Position numbers and translations under genes: made by a program. The notes below the pieces were generated by a model. It saw nothing but the letters and a program-made list of their open reading frames with translations, did no database searches and had not been told where the DNA came from. Positions 52,770 through 61,000 of a DNA stretch of 64,000 nt are shown here, piece after piece (positions within the stretch are counted from its first letter, which is position 1; each line of letters opens with the position of its first letter). Source of the stretch: DASPKM01 sp035628135 (GTDB taxonomy: Bacteria > Bacteroidota > Bacteroidia > Chitinophagales > Chitinophagaceae); the NCBI GenBank assembly GCA_035628135.1, contig DASPKM010000013.1:431105-495104 (forward strand), given 5' to 3'.

Positions 52770-55214
52770 ATGATCAGCAATTATCTTAAAATCGCTGCAC
52801 GCAACCTGTCGAAGCGCAAAGGATATACCGCGCTGAATGTTTTTGGCCTTACCATCGGCATGGTTTGCTGCCTGCTCATCTTTCATTATGTTTCGTATGA
52901 AAGAAGCTATGATGATTTTCATCCTAAGGCAAAGAATATTGTACGCCTGCGGTTAGACAATTACCAGAAAGGAACACTTGCCTGGAAGTCTGCCACGGTA
53001 TATCCTGCCATTGCGCCTACCCTGAAAAAAGATTATCCCGAAGTAGAAAATTTCTGCAGGCTCTACGATGCCAACCTCTTACTTACTAATCCCACTACCA
53101 ATGCGAAGTTCAGGGAAACACAAGGCTATTATGCCGACGCGGCCATCCTGGACATGTTCAATATTCCATTGATAAAAGGTAATTCTGCCACAGCGCTCGA
53201 TGCGCCCGATAAAATGATCGTGTCCGAAGCAATGGCCAAAAAATATTTCGGCCAGCAAGACCCTGTGGGTAAACAGTTGGTATTCACTTCTACAAGAGGC
53301 ACCCGGCTTTTCAATATCACGGGCATATTTAAAAATTATCCCGTTAACTCTCACCTCGACATCGAATACCTGCTGTCTTATAAAACGCTGGTGCAATCGC
53401 TGCGAGACCGCGGAGATACGGCCAACGTGGCAGAAACAAGCTTCGGCTGGTACGATTTCTATTCTTACATACAATTAAAGCCTGGCACCGACTGGAAGCA
53501 GTTTGAAGCCAAGCTGCCCGCTTTTACAGACAAGTATATCAATAGCCAGCAATACTACCAGGTCAGCAATAACAGGGCGGAACTGCACGTGATCCCACTC
53601 ACAGACATTCATTTATACTCCAATGTCAACCAGGAAGCAGAAGTAAATGGCAACGGACAGGCCGTTGGGTTTTTGTTGCTGGTGGCGGTTTTTATCATTT
53701 GCATCGCCTGGGTTAACTATATCAATCTTTCTACCGCCCGCTCAGTGGAGCGCGCAAGGGAGGTAGGCGTAAGAAAGGTGATGGGCGCCGTGCGCACCCA
53801 CCTCATCCGCCAGTTCCTGGTAGAGAGCTTCGTGATCAACCTGATCGCAATGGTTTTTGCCATAGCGGTATTTTACGCGATGCTGCCTGCGTTCGACCGG
53901 TTTACAGGAAGGGAGCAACTGACAAACATTGCGCTAACACCATCATATTGGTGGATGTTTGCGGGATTGTTCGCATTGGGCACGTTGCTTTCCGGCATCT
54001 ACCCTGCCTTTGTACTGTCAGGCTTTCAACCTGTCACCGTTTTAAAGGGAGCTTTTAAAAGTACCTCCGGCGGACAAAGCCTGCGAAAAGGCCTTATCGT
54101 TGCACAGTTCATTATTTCAGTGGTGCTCATTGCAGGTACTATCATTGTGTACCAGCAGGTAACTTATATGCGCAACCAGGACCTGGGCGCTAACATCAAC
54201 GAGACGTTAGTGTTGCGTGGTGCCACCAGCATGACAGATTCCGTGTACAACAATGCATTCCAACCTTTCAAGGAAGAATTGTTGAACCGCAGCGATATCC
54301 GCTCCGTAAGCGCTTCTTCGAGCGTAATGGGCAATGAGGTATACTGGACATCCGGCGTGAAAAGGCTGGACAAACCTGATCAAACATATGTAACGCTTTA
54401 CCATGTCGGCATAGATTATGATTTTGTTCCTTCTTATGACCTCAAGTTGGTGGAGGGAAGGAATTTTTCCCGCGAATTCAGCACCGATGAAAGATCAGCA
54501 CTGCTGAATGAACGCGCCGTGCAAACAATGGGGTTTGCGCAACCATCGGAGGCAATTGGGGCTAAAGTTACCAGGGGCCGCGATACTTTGCAGGTAGTGG
54601 GTGTTGTAAGCAACTTCCACCAGGAAGGGTTGCAAAAACAAATAGAACCCATGATCTTTTTGTGCCTGCCACAGATGCGCAGCTTTTATTCATTGAAAAT
54701 TGAAACAGGAGATGTCCAAGAAACCATAGCGGGCGTGCAATCCATCTGGAACAAGCATTTCCCCTCCGATCCCCTTAACTATTTCTTCCTCGATGAATCG
54801 TTTGATGGACAATACAAGGCGAATCAATTGTTCGGAAAAGTGTTCGGCACTTTTGCCATCCTCGCCATATTGATAGCCTGCTTTGGGCTGATGGGCCTTT
54901 CGGCCTACAATGTATTGCAACGCACCAGGGAAATCGGTATCAGGAAGGTATTGGGCGCCACCGGCCAAAGCCTGCTGGTATTGCTGTCCAGAGATTTTGT
55001 AAAGCTTATAATCATTGCATTGGTATTGTCAGTACCGCTGGCCTGGTACATCATGAACCAATGGCTGCAGGATTTCGCATATCGTATCAACATCCAATGG
55101 TGGGTATTTGTGCTGGCGGGCGTATTGGCCCTGCTGATCGCATTTATCACCATCAGCCTGCAGGTAATGAAAGCACTTAGAGAAAATCCCGTGAAAAGCC
55201 TGAGAACTGAATGA
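52770..55214 (+). CDS. Permease P13 of the array
   Basis: This 814-residue copy opens MISNYLKIAARNLSKRKGY, like P1. The second periplasmic motif is the most altered of the set, GVVSNFHQEGLQKQI, and resembles the variant in P2. The usual ACINFMNL before the coupling loop is IAWVNYINL. In the last third CFGLMGLSAYNVLQRTREIGIRKVLGA and LLVLLSRDFVKLI are variant, and the tail is reached through LQVMKALRENPVKSLRTE, where R and E replace the usual small residues. Coupling motif one lies near 329. The start follows a spacer with GTGAGT-type words but no strong stem. Confidence 0.92.
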   Translation: MISNYLKIAARNLSKRKGYTALNVFGLTIGMVCCLLIFHYVSYERSYDDFHPKAKNIVRLRLDNYQKGTLAWKSATVYPAIAPTLKKDYPEVENFCRLYDANLLLTNPTTNAKFRETQGYYADAAILDMFNIPLIKGNSATALDAPDKMIVSEAMAKKYFGQQDPVGKQLVFTSTRGTRLFNITGIFKNYPVNSHLDIEYLLSYKTLVQSLRDRGDTANVAETSFGWYDFYSYIQLKPGTDWKQFEAKLPAFTDKYINSQQYYQVSNNRAELHVIPLTDIHLYSNVNQEAEVNGNGQAVGFLLLVAVFIICIAWVNYINLSTARSVERAREVGVRKVMGAVRTHLIRQFLVESFVINLIAMVFAIAVFYAMLPAFDRFTGREQLTNIALTPSYWWMFAGLFALGTLLSGIYPAFVLSGFQPVTVLKGAFKSTSGGQSLRKGLIVAQFIISVVLIAGTIIVYQQVTYMRNQDLGANINETLVLRGATSMTDSVYNNAFQPFKEELLNRSDIRSVSASSSVMGNEVYWTSGVKRLDKPDQTYVTLYHVGIDYDFVPSYDLKLVEGRNFSREFSTDERSALLNERAVQTMGFAQPSEAIGAKVTRGRDTLQVVGVVSNFHQEGLQKQIEPMIFLCLPQMRSFYSLKIETGDVQETIAGVQSIWNKHFPSDPLNYFFLDESFDGQYKANQLFGKVFGTFAILAILIACFGLMGLSAYNVLQRTREIGIRKVLGATGQSLLVLLSRDFVKLIIIALVLSVPLAWYIMNQWLQDFAYRINIQWWVFVLAGVLALLIAFITISLQVMKALRENPVKSLRTE

Positions 55215-55222
55215 GTCAATAT

Positions 55223-55287
55223 GTCATTTGGTCACTAAGCCATTAAGCAAAACGACCCAATGACCCAATGACTGATGACCAAATGAC
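55223..55287. repeat. Hairpin, GTCATT family, P13/P14 spacer
   Basis: GTCATTTGGTCA (55223-55234) pairs with TGACCAAATGAC (55276-55287). The loop holds further units ACGACCCA, ATGACCCA and ATGACTG of the same word. Confidence 0.7.
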
Positions 55288-55302
55288 CAAAAATTTATTA
55301 CG

Positions 55303-57684
55303 ATGCTAAAAAACTTCTTTAAAGTAGCCTGGCGAAACCTGTGGAAGAATAAAACTTCCACCGCCATCAACATTATCGGTCTAAGCACCGGCCTTATCTG
55401 CTTCATCCTTATTTTCCTGTTCGTGCAGGATGAGCGGAGTTATGACAGCTTTCACAAAAACCCGGACCAGGTGTACAGGGTAGTGAAGGATTTTGTAAAC
55501 GACGATGGCTCGCACATTCCCGATGCCACTACTCCGCCAGCCATGGCAACGTTCATGCAAAAAGACCTGCCCGAAGTAGCACAGGTAACCAGGTTATTTC
55601 CATCGTGGGGACGCCGGTACACGTTGCAGGCAGGCGATAAAAAATTCCTGGAAACAGGATTGATGCGCGTTGACAGCAACTTCTTCGAAGTATTTACTTT
55701 CCCTTTCATTAAAGGCGATAAGCAAACCGCTTTGCGCGAAGTAAGGTCCATTATCCTTACGGAGTCATCGGCTAAAAAATATTTCGGAGATAAAGACCCG
55801 GTGGGCCAAACCATCCGGATCGACATAGATAACGGCAAGGACTATGCGGTAACAGGCGTGCTGAAAGATATCCCCTTCAACTCGCATTTCCGCTTCGATT
55901 TCCTGATACCATTGAAATTCTCGGGCGGCGACATCAACAACGAATGGGGATGGTATAATTTCTACACGTACGTTCGTTTGAAGGACGCATCTTCTCACGC
56001 ATCGTTTGAAAAAAAGCTGCAACCCCTGTTCAAGAAATACCAGCCCGACAATACCAACCAGTTTTATTCGCAGGCGCTTACTACCATCCACCTCGACTCG
56101 AGGTTGAAATGGGAGCTGTCCGCCAATGGCGACCGTTCGTATGTACGCATCATGATGGCCGTGGCCATTTTTGTGATTGTCATTGCTGGTATTAACTATG
56201 TGAACCTTGCCACAGCGCGTTCAGCCAAACGCGCTAAAGAAGTGGGCATCCGTAAGGTAACAGGAGCATACAAATCATTGCTGGTGGGCCAATTCCTTAG
56301 CGAATCTTTGCTGACAGTATTGTTCTCGCTGGCTGTTTCCATAATACTCGCCAGCCTGTTGCTGCCATTCTTTAACCAGGTGATGGATAAAAAGCTCACC
56401 CTGTTCTCCGACGGCAACAGCGCCGCATGGTCTGTTATTGCAGGCGTAGCCTTGTTCACCGGCCTGGCCGCTGGCCTTTATCCTGCTTTTTACCTGGCGA
56501 GGTTTCAGCCGGTACAAGTATTGAAAAGCCATGTGGTCAATGTATCAAAGGGAGCATTCCTGCGCAAGGGACTGGTCACCTTCCAGTTCATCATTTCCAT
56601 TGCCATGATCACTTCCATCATCGTCATATCGCATCAACTGAATTATATACGCAATAAAAAGCTCGGTTACGATAAGGACAATATCCTGATGCTGCAGAAT
56701 ATTGGCCGCGTACCAAATAAAGAAGCGCTGAAGGAAGAAATTAAAAAGATTCCCGCGGTTAAAAACGTGGGCGCGGCAGACGGTGTGCTGGGCGGCCAGA
56801 ACTGGACCAATGGCATACGGGCCAGGGATAGGGAAGATGAGACACTGCTCAACTTCCTGAACGTAGACTACGATTTCCTCACTACAATGAACGTGACATT
56901 TAAAGAAGGCCGCAATTTTTCAAAACAATTCGGGAGAGATAGTACCGCCATCATCCTTACGGAAACAGCGGTAAAAGAAATGAGCCTGAAGGAACCCGTG
57001 GTTGGTTCGCAGATAGTGTGGGGAGAGGAGGACACCACTATTTTTTTTGCCGATGTAATAGGCGTTGTAAAAGATTTTCATTTTTCCAGTTTCCGCGAGC
57101 CCATCAAGCCTTTTGGTTTTGTGCTGGATGGACAACAGAACAGCCGCGTAAATACCTTGTTCATAAAACTGGGCACGGGCAATACCGATGAAACGATTGC
57201 ACGTGTAGAGGCCGCATGGAAAAAAGTGCTGCCCGATCAACCATTGGAATACACCTTCCAGGACGAGCAGCTGAACTTGTTGCACCGCTCCGAAATGAAG
57301 TTCGAAAAAATGTTCTCTTACCTTACCGGGCTTGCCATCATCATTGCATGCCTGGGATTGTTCGGGCTTTCATCGTTCATGGCGGAGCAAAGAACAAGGG
57401 AGATCGGCATTCGCAAAGTGTTGGGTGCAACGGTGCAGGGTTTGGTAACGCTGCTGTCGAAGGATTTTATAAAGCTGGTGCTGATAGCGATCGTCATCGC
57501 TTCATTCCTGGCCTGGTACTTTATGAACCAATGGTTGCAGGATTTTGTGTACCGGGTTAAGATCGACTGGTGGGTATTCCTGCTCGGCGGCATCGCGGCG
57601 TTGTTGATTGCGTTGCTGACCGTGAGCTTCCATGCAGTAAAAACAGCTATCGCAAACCCGGTGAAGAGCTTGAGGACAGAGTAA
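55303..57684 (+). CDS. Permease P14 of the array
   Basis: This 793-residue copy opens MLKNFFKVAWRNLWKNKTSTA, like P8. The post-helix motif is DERSYDSFHKN. The second helix ends VIVIAGINYVNLATARS, with G where nearly all others have C. Coupling motif one (KEVGIRKVTGA) lies near 312 and the second reads REIGIRKVLGA. The second periplasmic motif GVVKDFHFSSFREPI is canonical. Just before the tail, FHAVKTAIANPVKSLRTE replaces the usual FQAxKAALAN. Confidence 0.93.
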   Translation: MLKNFFKVAWRNLWKNKTSTAINIIGLSTGLICFILIFLFVQDERSYDSFHKNPDQVYRVVKDFVNDDGSHIPDATTPPAMATFMQKDLPEVAQVTRLFPSWGRRYTLQAGDKKFLETGLMRVDSNFFEVFTFPFIKGDKQTALREVRSIILTESSAKKYFGDKDPVGQTIRIDIDNGKDYAVTGVLKDIPFNSHFRFDFLIPLKFSGGDINNEWGWYNFYTYVRLKDASSHASFEKKLQPLFKKYQPDNTNQFYSQALTTIHLDSRLKWELSANGDRSYVRIMMAVAIFVIVIAGINYVNLATARSAKRAKEVGIRKVTGAYKSLLVGQFLSESLLTVLFSLAVSIILASLLLPFFNQVMDKKLTLFSDGNSAAWSVIAGVALFTGLAAGLYPAFYLARFQPVQVLKSHVVNVSKGAFLRKGLVTFQFIISIAMITSIIVISHQLNYIRNKKLGYDKDNILMLQNIGRVPNKEALKEEIKKIPAVKNVGAADGVLGGQNWTNGIRARDREDETLLNFLNVDYDFLTTMNVTFKEGRNFSKQFGRDSTAIILTETAVKEMSLKEPVVGSQIVWGEEDTTIFFADVIGVVKDFHFSSFREPIKPFGFVLDGQQNSRVNTLFIKLGTGNTDETIARVEAAWKKVLPDQPLEYTFQDEQLNLLHRSEMKFEKMFSYLTGLAIIIACLGLFGLSSFMAEQRTREIGIRKVLGATVQGLVTLLSKDFIKLVLIAIVIASFLAWYFMNQWLQDFVYRVKIDWWVFLLGGIAALLIALLTVSFHAVKTAIANPVKSLRTE

Positions 57685-57693
57685 AGCCATTAA

Positions 57694-57734
57694 GTCATTG
57701 AGTCATCAGGTAATTCACCTAATGACTCAATGAC
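57694..57734. repeat. Long hairpin, GTCATT family, P14/P15 spacer
   Basis: Two 18-base arms at 57694-57711 and 57717-57734 pair with one mismatch around a 5-base loop. The outer part is GTCATTGAGTCAT/ATGACTCAATGAC and the inner part is AGGT/ACCT. Confidence 0.76.
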
Positions 57735-57765
57735 CAAATGACCTAATGACCATTAATATAATTCT

Positions 57766-60198
57766 ATGCTGAAACACTATATCAAAATTGCCATTCGCAA
57801 CCTTGCAAAGCAAAAAGGCCTTGCGACGATCAATATCCTGGGTCTTTCCATAGGGTTGGCCTGCTTTATATTGTTCCTGTTGTATGCCGTGAATGAATTC
57901 AGCTTCGACCGTTTTCATGCCCAACACGAAAACACCTATCGCGTGTACCGCTATATAGCCCCGATGGGAGAAGAAGGTGAAAGCCTCGATTCGTACATGC
58001 CCATGCCATTAGGCCCCGCCCTGAAGCAAGACCTGCCCGACGTAGAAGAATATGTGCGCATGCAGGAAGCATGGAGCGAGGAGTTCATCAAAGCCAATGG
58101 ACAAGTCACCCGCATGGGCATATCCTTTGCCGACCCGCAATTCTTTAAGGTATTCTCATTTCCTATTGTATCGGGAAATGCCAATGCGCCCTTGAATGAT
58201 CCGCGCAGCATGGTGTTGACAAGGGAAACAGCCAAAAAATTGTTCGGCAACGAAAACCCGATTGGAAAAATTATCGAAATAAAATTGGAAGAAACGTTCG
58301 AGCCTTTCACGGTAACAGCCGTGGCGGAAAACATCCCTTCCAATTCCACGATCAGTTTCAACATGCTTGGGAATTATAATTTCCTGCTTAACACACAATC
58401 AGGTAAAAGAAGCGAGAACAACTGGAGGCGTTCATCTTACCAAACCTTCGTGGTGCTGAAGGCAGGCAGTAATCTTGCCACCGACAAAAACCGCATGCAG
58501 GCATTCAGGAAAAAATATTATCCCGATGAAGAAGCTGAATTGCGCAAGGCAGGTTACTGGACAAAGCAAGGCGCTCCAGTTACTTACGGCTTGCAACCGT
58601 TGGCCGCGATGCATACCGACACCCGGATTGGCAGCAGCGTTGCGCCGGTTGACCCCAACACCATCTGGATCATGCTAAGCATTGCAGCCGGCGTGCTATT
58701 GATCGCCTGCATCAATTTTACCACGCTGGCCATCGGAAGGTCGGCGGGCCGCGCAAAAGAAGTAGGCATCCGCAAAGTAGTAGGCGGAAGAAAAAAGGAA
58801 CTGGTATTGCAGTTTCTCATGGAAGCCTTCCTGCTTACCTTATTGTCTGCATTGGTAGCAATGCTGCTTGCAAAGCTGTTGCTGCCTTATTTCAACAGCT
58901 TGTCCGGAAGGGAGCTGGTATTGTCGTTCGGGCAATTTCCGCAAATGATCTGGCTCCTGGCTGGCCTGGTGGCGGTAGTAGGATTGATCGCGGGCAGCTA
59001 TCCCGCCCTGGTATTGTCGCGCTTTAATCCCATTGAAGTATGGAGGCGCAAAATGCGGTTGGGCGGCTCTAATTTCTTTACGCGCTCACTGGTAACCTTG
59101 CAGTTTGTGGTTTCGGTGGGACTTATCATATCCACGCTGGTGATATTGCAGCAATTGAATTTCATGCGTGGTAAAAACCCCGGATTCAATAAAGAAAACA
59201 TGGTGGTGGTTAACGCCTCTGGTACGGATGGTGGCAAAGTGTACCCGCTCTTTAAACAGGCGATGATGCAGCACCCGGAGATCATCGGCGTGGCGGGCTC
59301 GGAACTGGGACTGGGCGAGGGCACCGGCTGGAGCAGGTCGGGCTTCGATTATGAAGGCAAACAAAAAGATGTATACGAGTATTTTGTCGATCCTGATTAT
59401 TTAGGGTTGATGGGCATGCAATTGATTGCCGGCCGCAACTTCGATCCGCGCATTGCTTCGGACACCCAGACCTCGGTGATCATCAATGAAGAAATGGTAA
59501 AAGATTTTGGGTGGACGGTTTCCAATGCGGTGGGACAACCCCTGACAGGTTATAGCGAAAGACTGACGCCCATAGTGATCGGAGTGGTAAAAAATTTCCA
59601 TTACAGGCCTTTCAGCGAAAAAGTGCAGCCCCAAATGTTCCACCAGTTTGCTGATTACAAGCCATTTAAATTCTTCGTTCGGATAAAGCCGGGCAATCCC
59701 GCGCCTGCACTTGCAAAAATGCAGCAGGTATGGAAATCTGTGGTGCCTGACCTACCTTTCAAATATAGTTTCCTCGACGAAGACCTGGACCGTTTCTACC
59801 GTTCAGAGTCTCGCTGGAGCAGCATTGTAGGATGGGCCGGCGGCATATCCATCTTCCTGGCCTGCCTGGGATTGTTCGGGCTGGCGGCATTGTCGGTCAT
59901 TAACCGCACCAGGGAAATAGGTATCAGGAAAGTATTAGGCGCTTCGGTAGAAGGCATTGTGGGTTTGTTGTCGAAAGATTTCCTGAAACTCGTAATCATA
60001 GCCTTTGTCATTGCTTCACCTTTGGCCTGGTACTTTATGAACAAATGGCTGGAAGATTTTGCGTACCGTACTCATATTACGGCCTGGATATTTATTATTG
60101 CAGGCATTTCCGCAATTGCCATCGCCCTGATTACGGTGAGCGTGCAGGCGCTGAAGGCGGCAGTGGCAAACCCGGTGAAGAGTTTAAGAACAGAGTAA
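57766..60198 (+). CDS. Permease P15 of the array
   Basis: The last permease has 810 residues and opens MLKHYIKIAIRNLAKQKGLAT. Like P9 it has a GRS element (FTTLAIGRSAGRAKEVGIRKVVGG, coupling motif near 330) and the coupling motif ends in G. An unusual EVWRRKMRLGGSNFF replaces the VLKGxx linker that leads to the fifth helix. The second periplasmic motif is GVVKNFHYRPFSEKV. The tail KAAVANPVKSLRTE is followed by a 91-base spacer and the second ATPase. Confidence 0.93.
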   Translation: MLKHYIKIAIRNLAKQKGLATINILGLSIGLACFILFLLYAVNEFSFDRFHAQHENTYRVYRYIAPMGEEGESLDSYMPMPLGPALKQDLPDVEEYVRMQEAWSEEFIKANGQVTRMGISFADPQFFKVFSFPIVSGNANAPLNDPRSMVLTRETAKKLFGNENPIGKIIEIKLEETFEPFTVTAVAENIPSNSTISFNMLGNYNFLLNTQSGKRSENNWRRSSYQTFVVLKAGSNLATDKNRMQAFRKKYYPDEEAELRKAGYWTKQGAPVTYGLQPLAAMHTDTRIGSSVAPVDPNTIWIMLSIAAGVLLIACINFTTLAIGRSAGRAKEVGIRKVVGGRKKELVLQFLMEAFLLTLLSALVAMLLAKLLLPYFNSLSGRELVLSFGQFPQMIWLLAGLVAVVGLIAGSYPALVLSRFNPIEVWRRKMRLGGSNFFTRSLVTLQFVVSVGLIISTLVILQQLNFMRGKNPGFNKENMVVVNASGTDGGKVYPLFKQAMMQHPEIIGVAGSELGLGEGTGWSRSGFDYEGKQKDVYEYFVDPDYLGLMGMQLIAGRNFDPRIASDTQTSVIINEEMVKDFGWTVSNAVGQPLTGYSERLTPIVIGVVKNFHYRPFSEKVQPQMFHQFADYKPFKFFVRIKPGNPAPALAKMQQVWKSVVPDLPFKYSFLDEDLDRFYRSESRWSSIVGWAGGISIFLACLGLFGLAALSVINRTREIGIRKVLGASVEGIVGLLSKDFLKLVIIAFVIASPLAWYFMNKWLEDFAYRTHITAWIFIIAGISAIAIALITVSVQALKAAVANPVKSLRTE

Positions 60199-60202
60199 GG
60201 AG

Positions 60203-60256
60203 GTGAGTGGTGAGTAACTCACTACTCACAATAAATAACTCACTACTCACAATAAA
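60203..60256. repeat. Near-perfect palindrome and 21-base direct repeat before ATPase 2
   Basis: GTGAGTGGTGAGT (60203-60215) and ACTCACTACTCAC (60217-60229) form a near-perfect palindrome with one mismatch. A 21-base unit at 60215-60235 is repeated exactly at 60236-60256 (key words AACTCACTACTCACAATAAA). It belongs to the GTGAGT family. Confidence 0.75.
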
Positions 60257-60289
60257 TATTTATCAATCAAAAAAACCAAGAGCAAGTAC

Positions 60290-60964
60290 ATGGTAGAGCT
60301 ACAACACATTTCGAAATGGGTAACCGTGGGCGGTGCCCGTACATTCATTTTAAAAGATATCAACCTTAGCATAGCAGAAGGAGACTTCGTTTCCATCATG
60401 GGCCCTTCGGGTTCAGGCAAATCCACCCTGCTCAATGTCATCGGCATGCTGGACGAGGCCTCCGAAGGAGATTATTTTTTCATGGGTGAAAATGTAAACA
60501 AGCTGAAAGAAAAACAACGGTCTGCCCTGTACAAAAAGCACATCGGTTTTGTTTTCCAGGCTTACCACCTCATCGATGAACTGACGGTGTACGAGAACAT
60601 CGAAACACCCTTAATATACCAGGACATCAAAGGTTCTGAGCGAAAAGCAATGGTTGCAGACATGCTCGACCGCTTCCAGATAGTAGGAAAAAAGGACTTG
60701 TTCCCTACCCAGCTGTCCGGCGGACAGCAGCAGCTGGTGGGCATAGCCCGCGCCCTGATAGCAAAGCCCAAATTGTTGCTGGCAGATGAACCTACCGGCA
60801 ACCTCAATTCCAAGCAGGGCGAAGAGATCATGGAGCTTTTTAAAAAGATCAACGAAGAGGACGGCGTTACTATCATACAGGTAACCCACTCCGATAAAAA
60901 CGCGGCCTATGGCTCGCAGGTAATAAATTTATTAGACGGCCGCATAGAGCGGGCGAACGTATAA
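60290..60964 (+). CDS. ABC ATPase 2, MacB/LolD type
   Basis: The 224-residue ATPase closes the permease array. It has Walker A GPSGSGKST (38-46), Q-loop FVFQAYHLIDELTVYENI, signature LSGGQQQ (142-148), Walker B LLLADE and an H-loop histidine in VTHSDKN. It differs from ATPase 1 at the D-loop: GNLN with N173 where ATPase 1 has D173. A D-loop change can weaken one catalytic site in a heterodimer (family knowledge), so a mixed dimer of the two ATPases is conceivable (inference). It is followed 36 bases later by the outer-membrane channel gene. Confidence 0.93.
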   Translation: MVELQHISKWVTVGGARTFILKDINLSIAEGDFVSIMGPSGSGKSTLLNVIGMLDEASEGDYFFMGENVNKLKEKQRSALYKKHIGFVFQAYHLIDELTVYENIETPLIYQDIKGSERKAMVADMLDRFQIVGKKDLFPTQLSGGQQQLVGIARALIAKPKLLLADEPTGNLNSKQGEEIMELFKKINEEDGVTIIQVTHSDKNAAYGSQVINLLDGRIERANV

Positions 60965-61000
60965 ACCTTTCCCTCAAAAAAAAAACAAAAGCACAATCGT

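Larger units (their letters stand above)
23146..60198 (+). other. Array of fifteen tandem FtsX/MacB-type permease genes
   Basis: Fifteen genes (P1-P15) of 785-818 codons follow head to tail with gaps of 10-96 bases. Common plan: N-terminal helix after a KxAxRNL motif; first MacB-type periplasmic domain to about residue 275; three helices with a coupling-loop motif (E[VI]G[VI]RK..GA) at about 306-331; a fifth helix near 430; second periplasmic domain with a GVxKDFxF-like motif near 590-610; three more helices with a second coupling motif (EIGIRKVLGA) about 95 residues before the end. All end NPV(K/E)SLRTE and then stop. No ATPase domain is fused. Each protein is thus two FtsX half-permeases in one chain. 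Confidence 0.93.

Noticed and set aside
23146..60198. Array explained by transposition or composite mobile elements
   Set aside because: No transposase, no long terminal repeats and no nucleotide-level identity between the genes were seen.
25576..60256. Regularly spaced repeats suggesting a CRISPR or phage-type array
   Set aside because: The spacing equals whole permease genes, the repeat words differ between spacers, and no cas genes are present.
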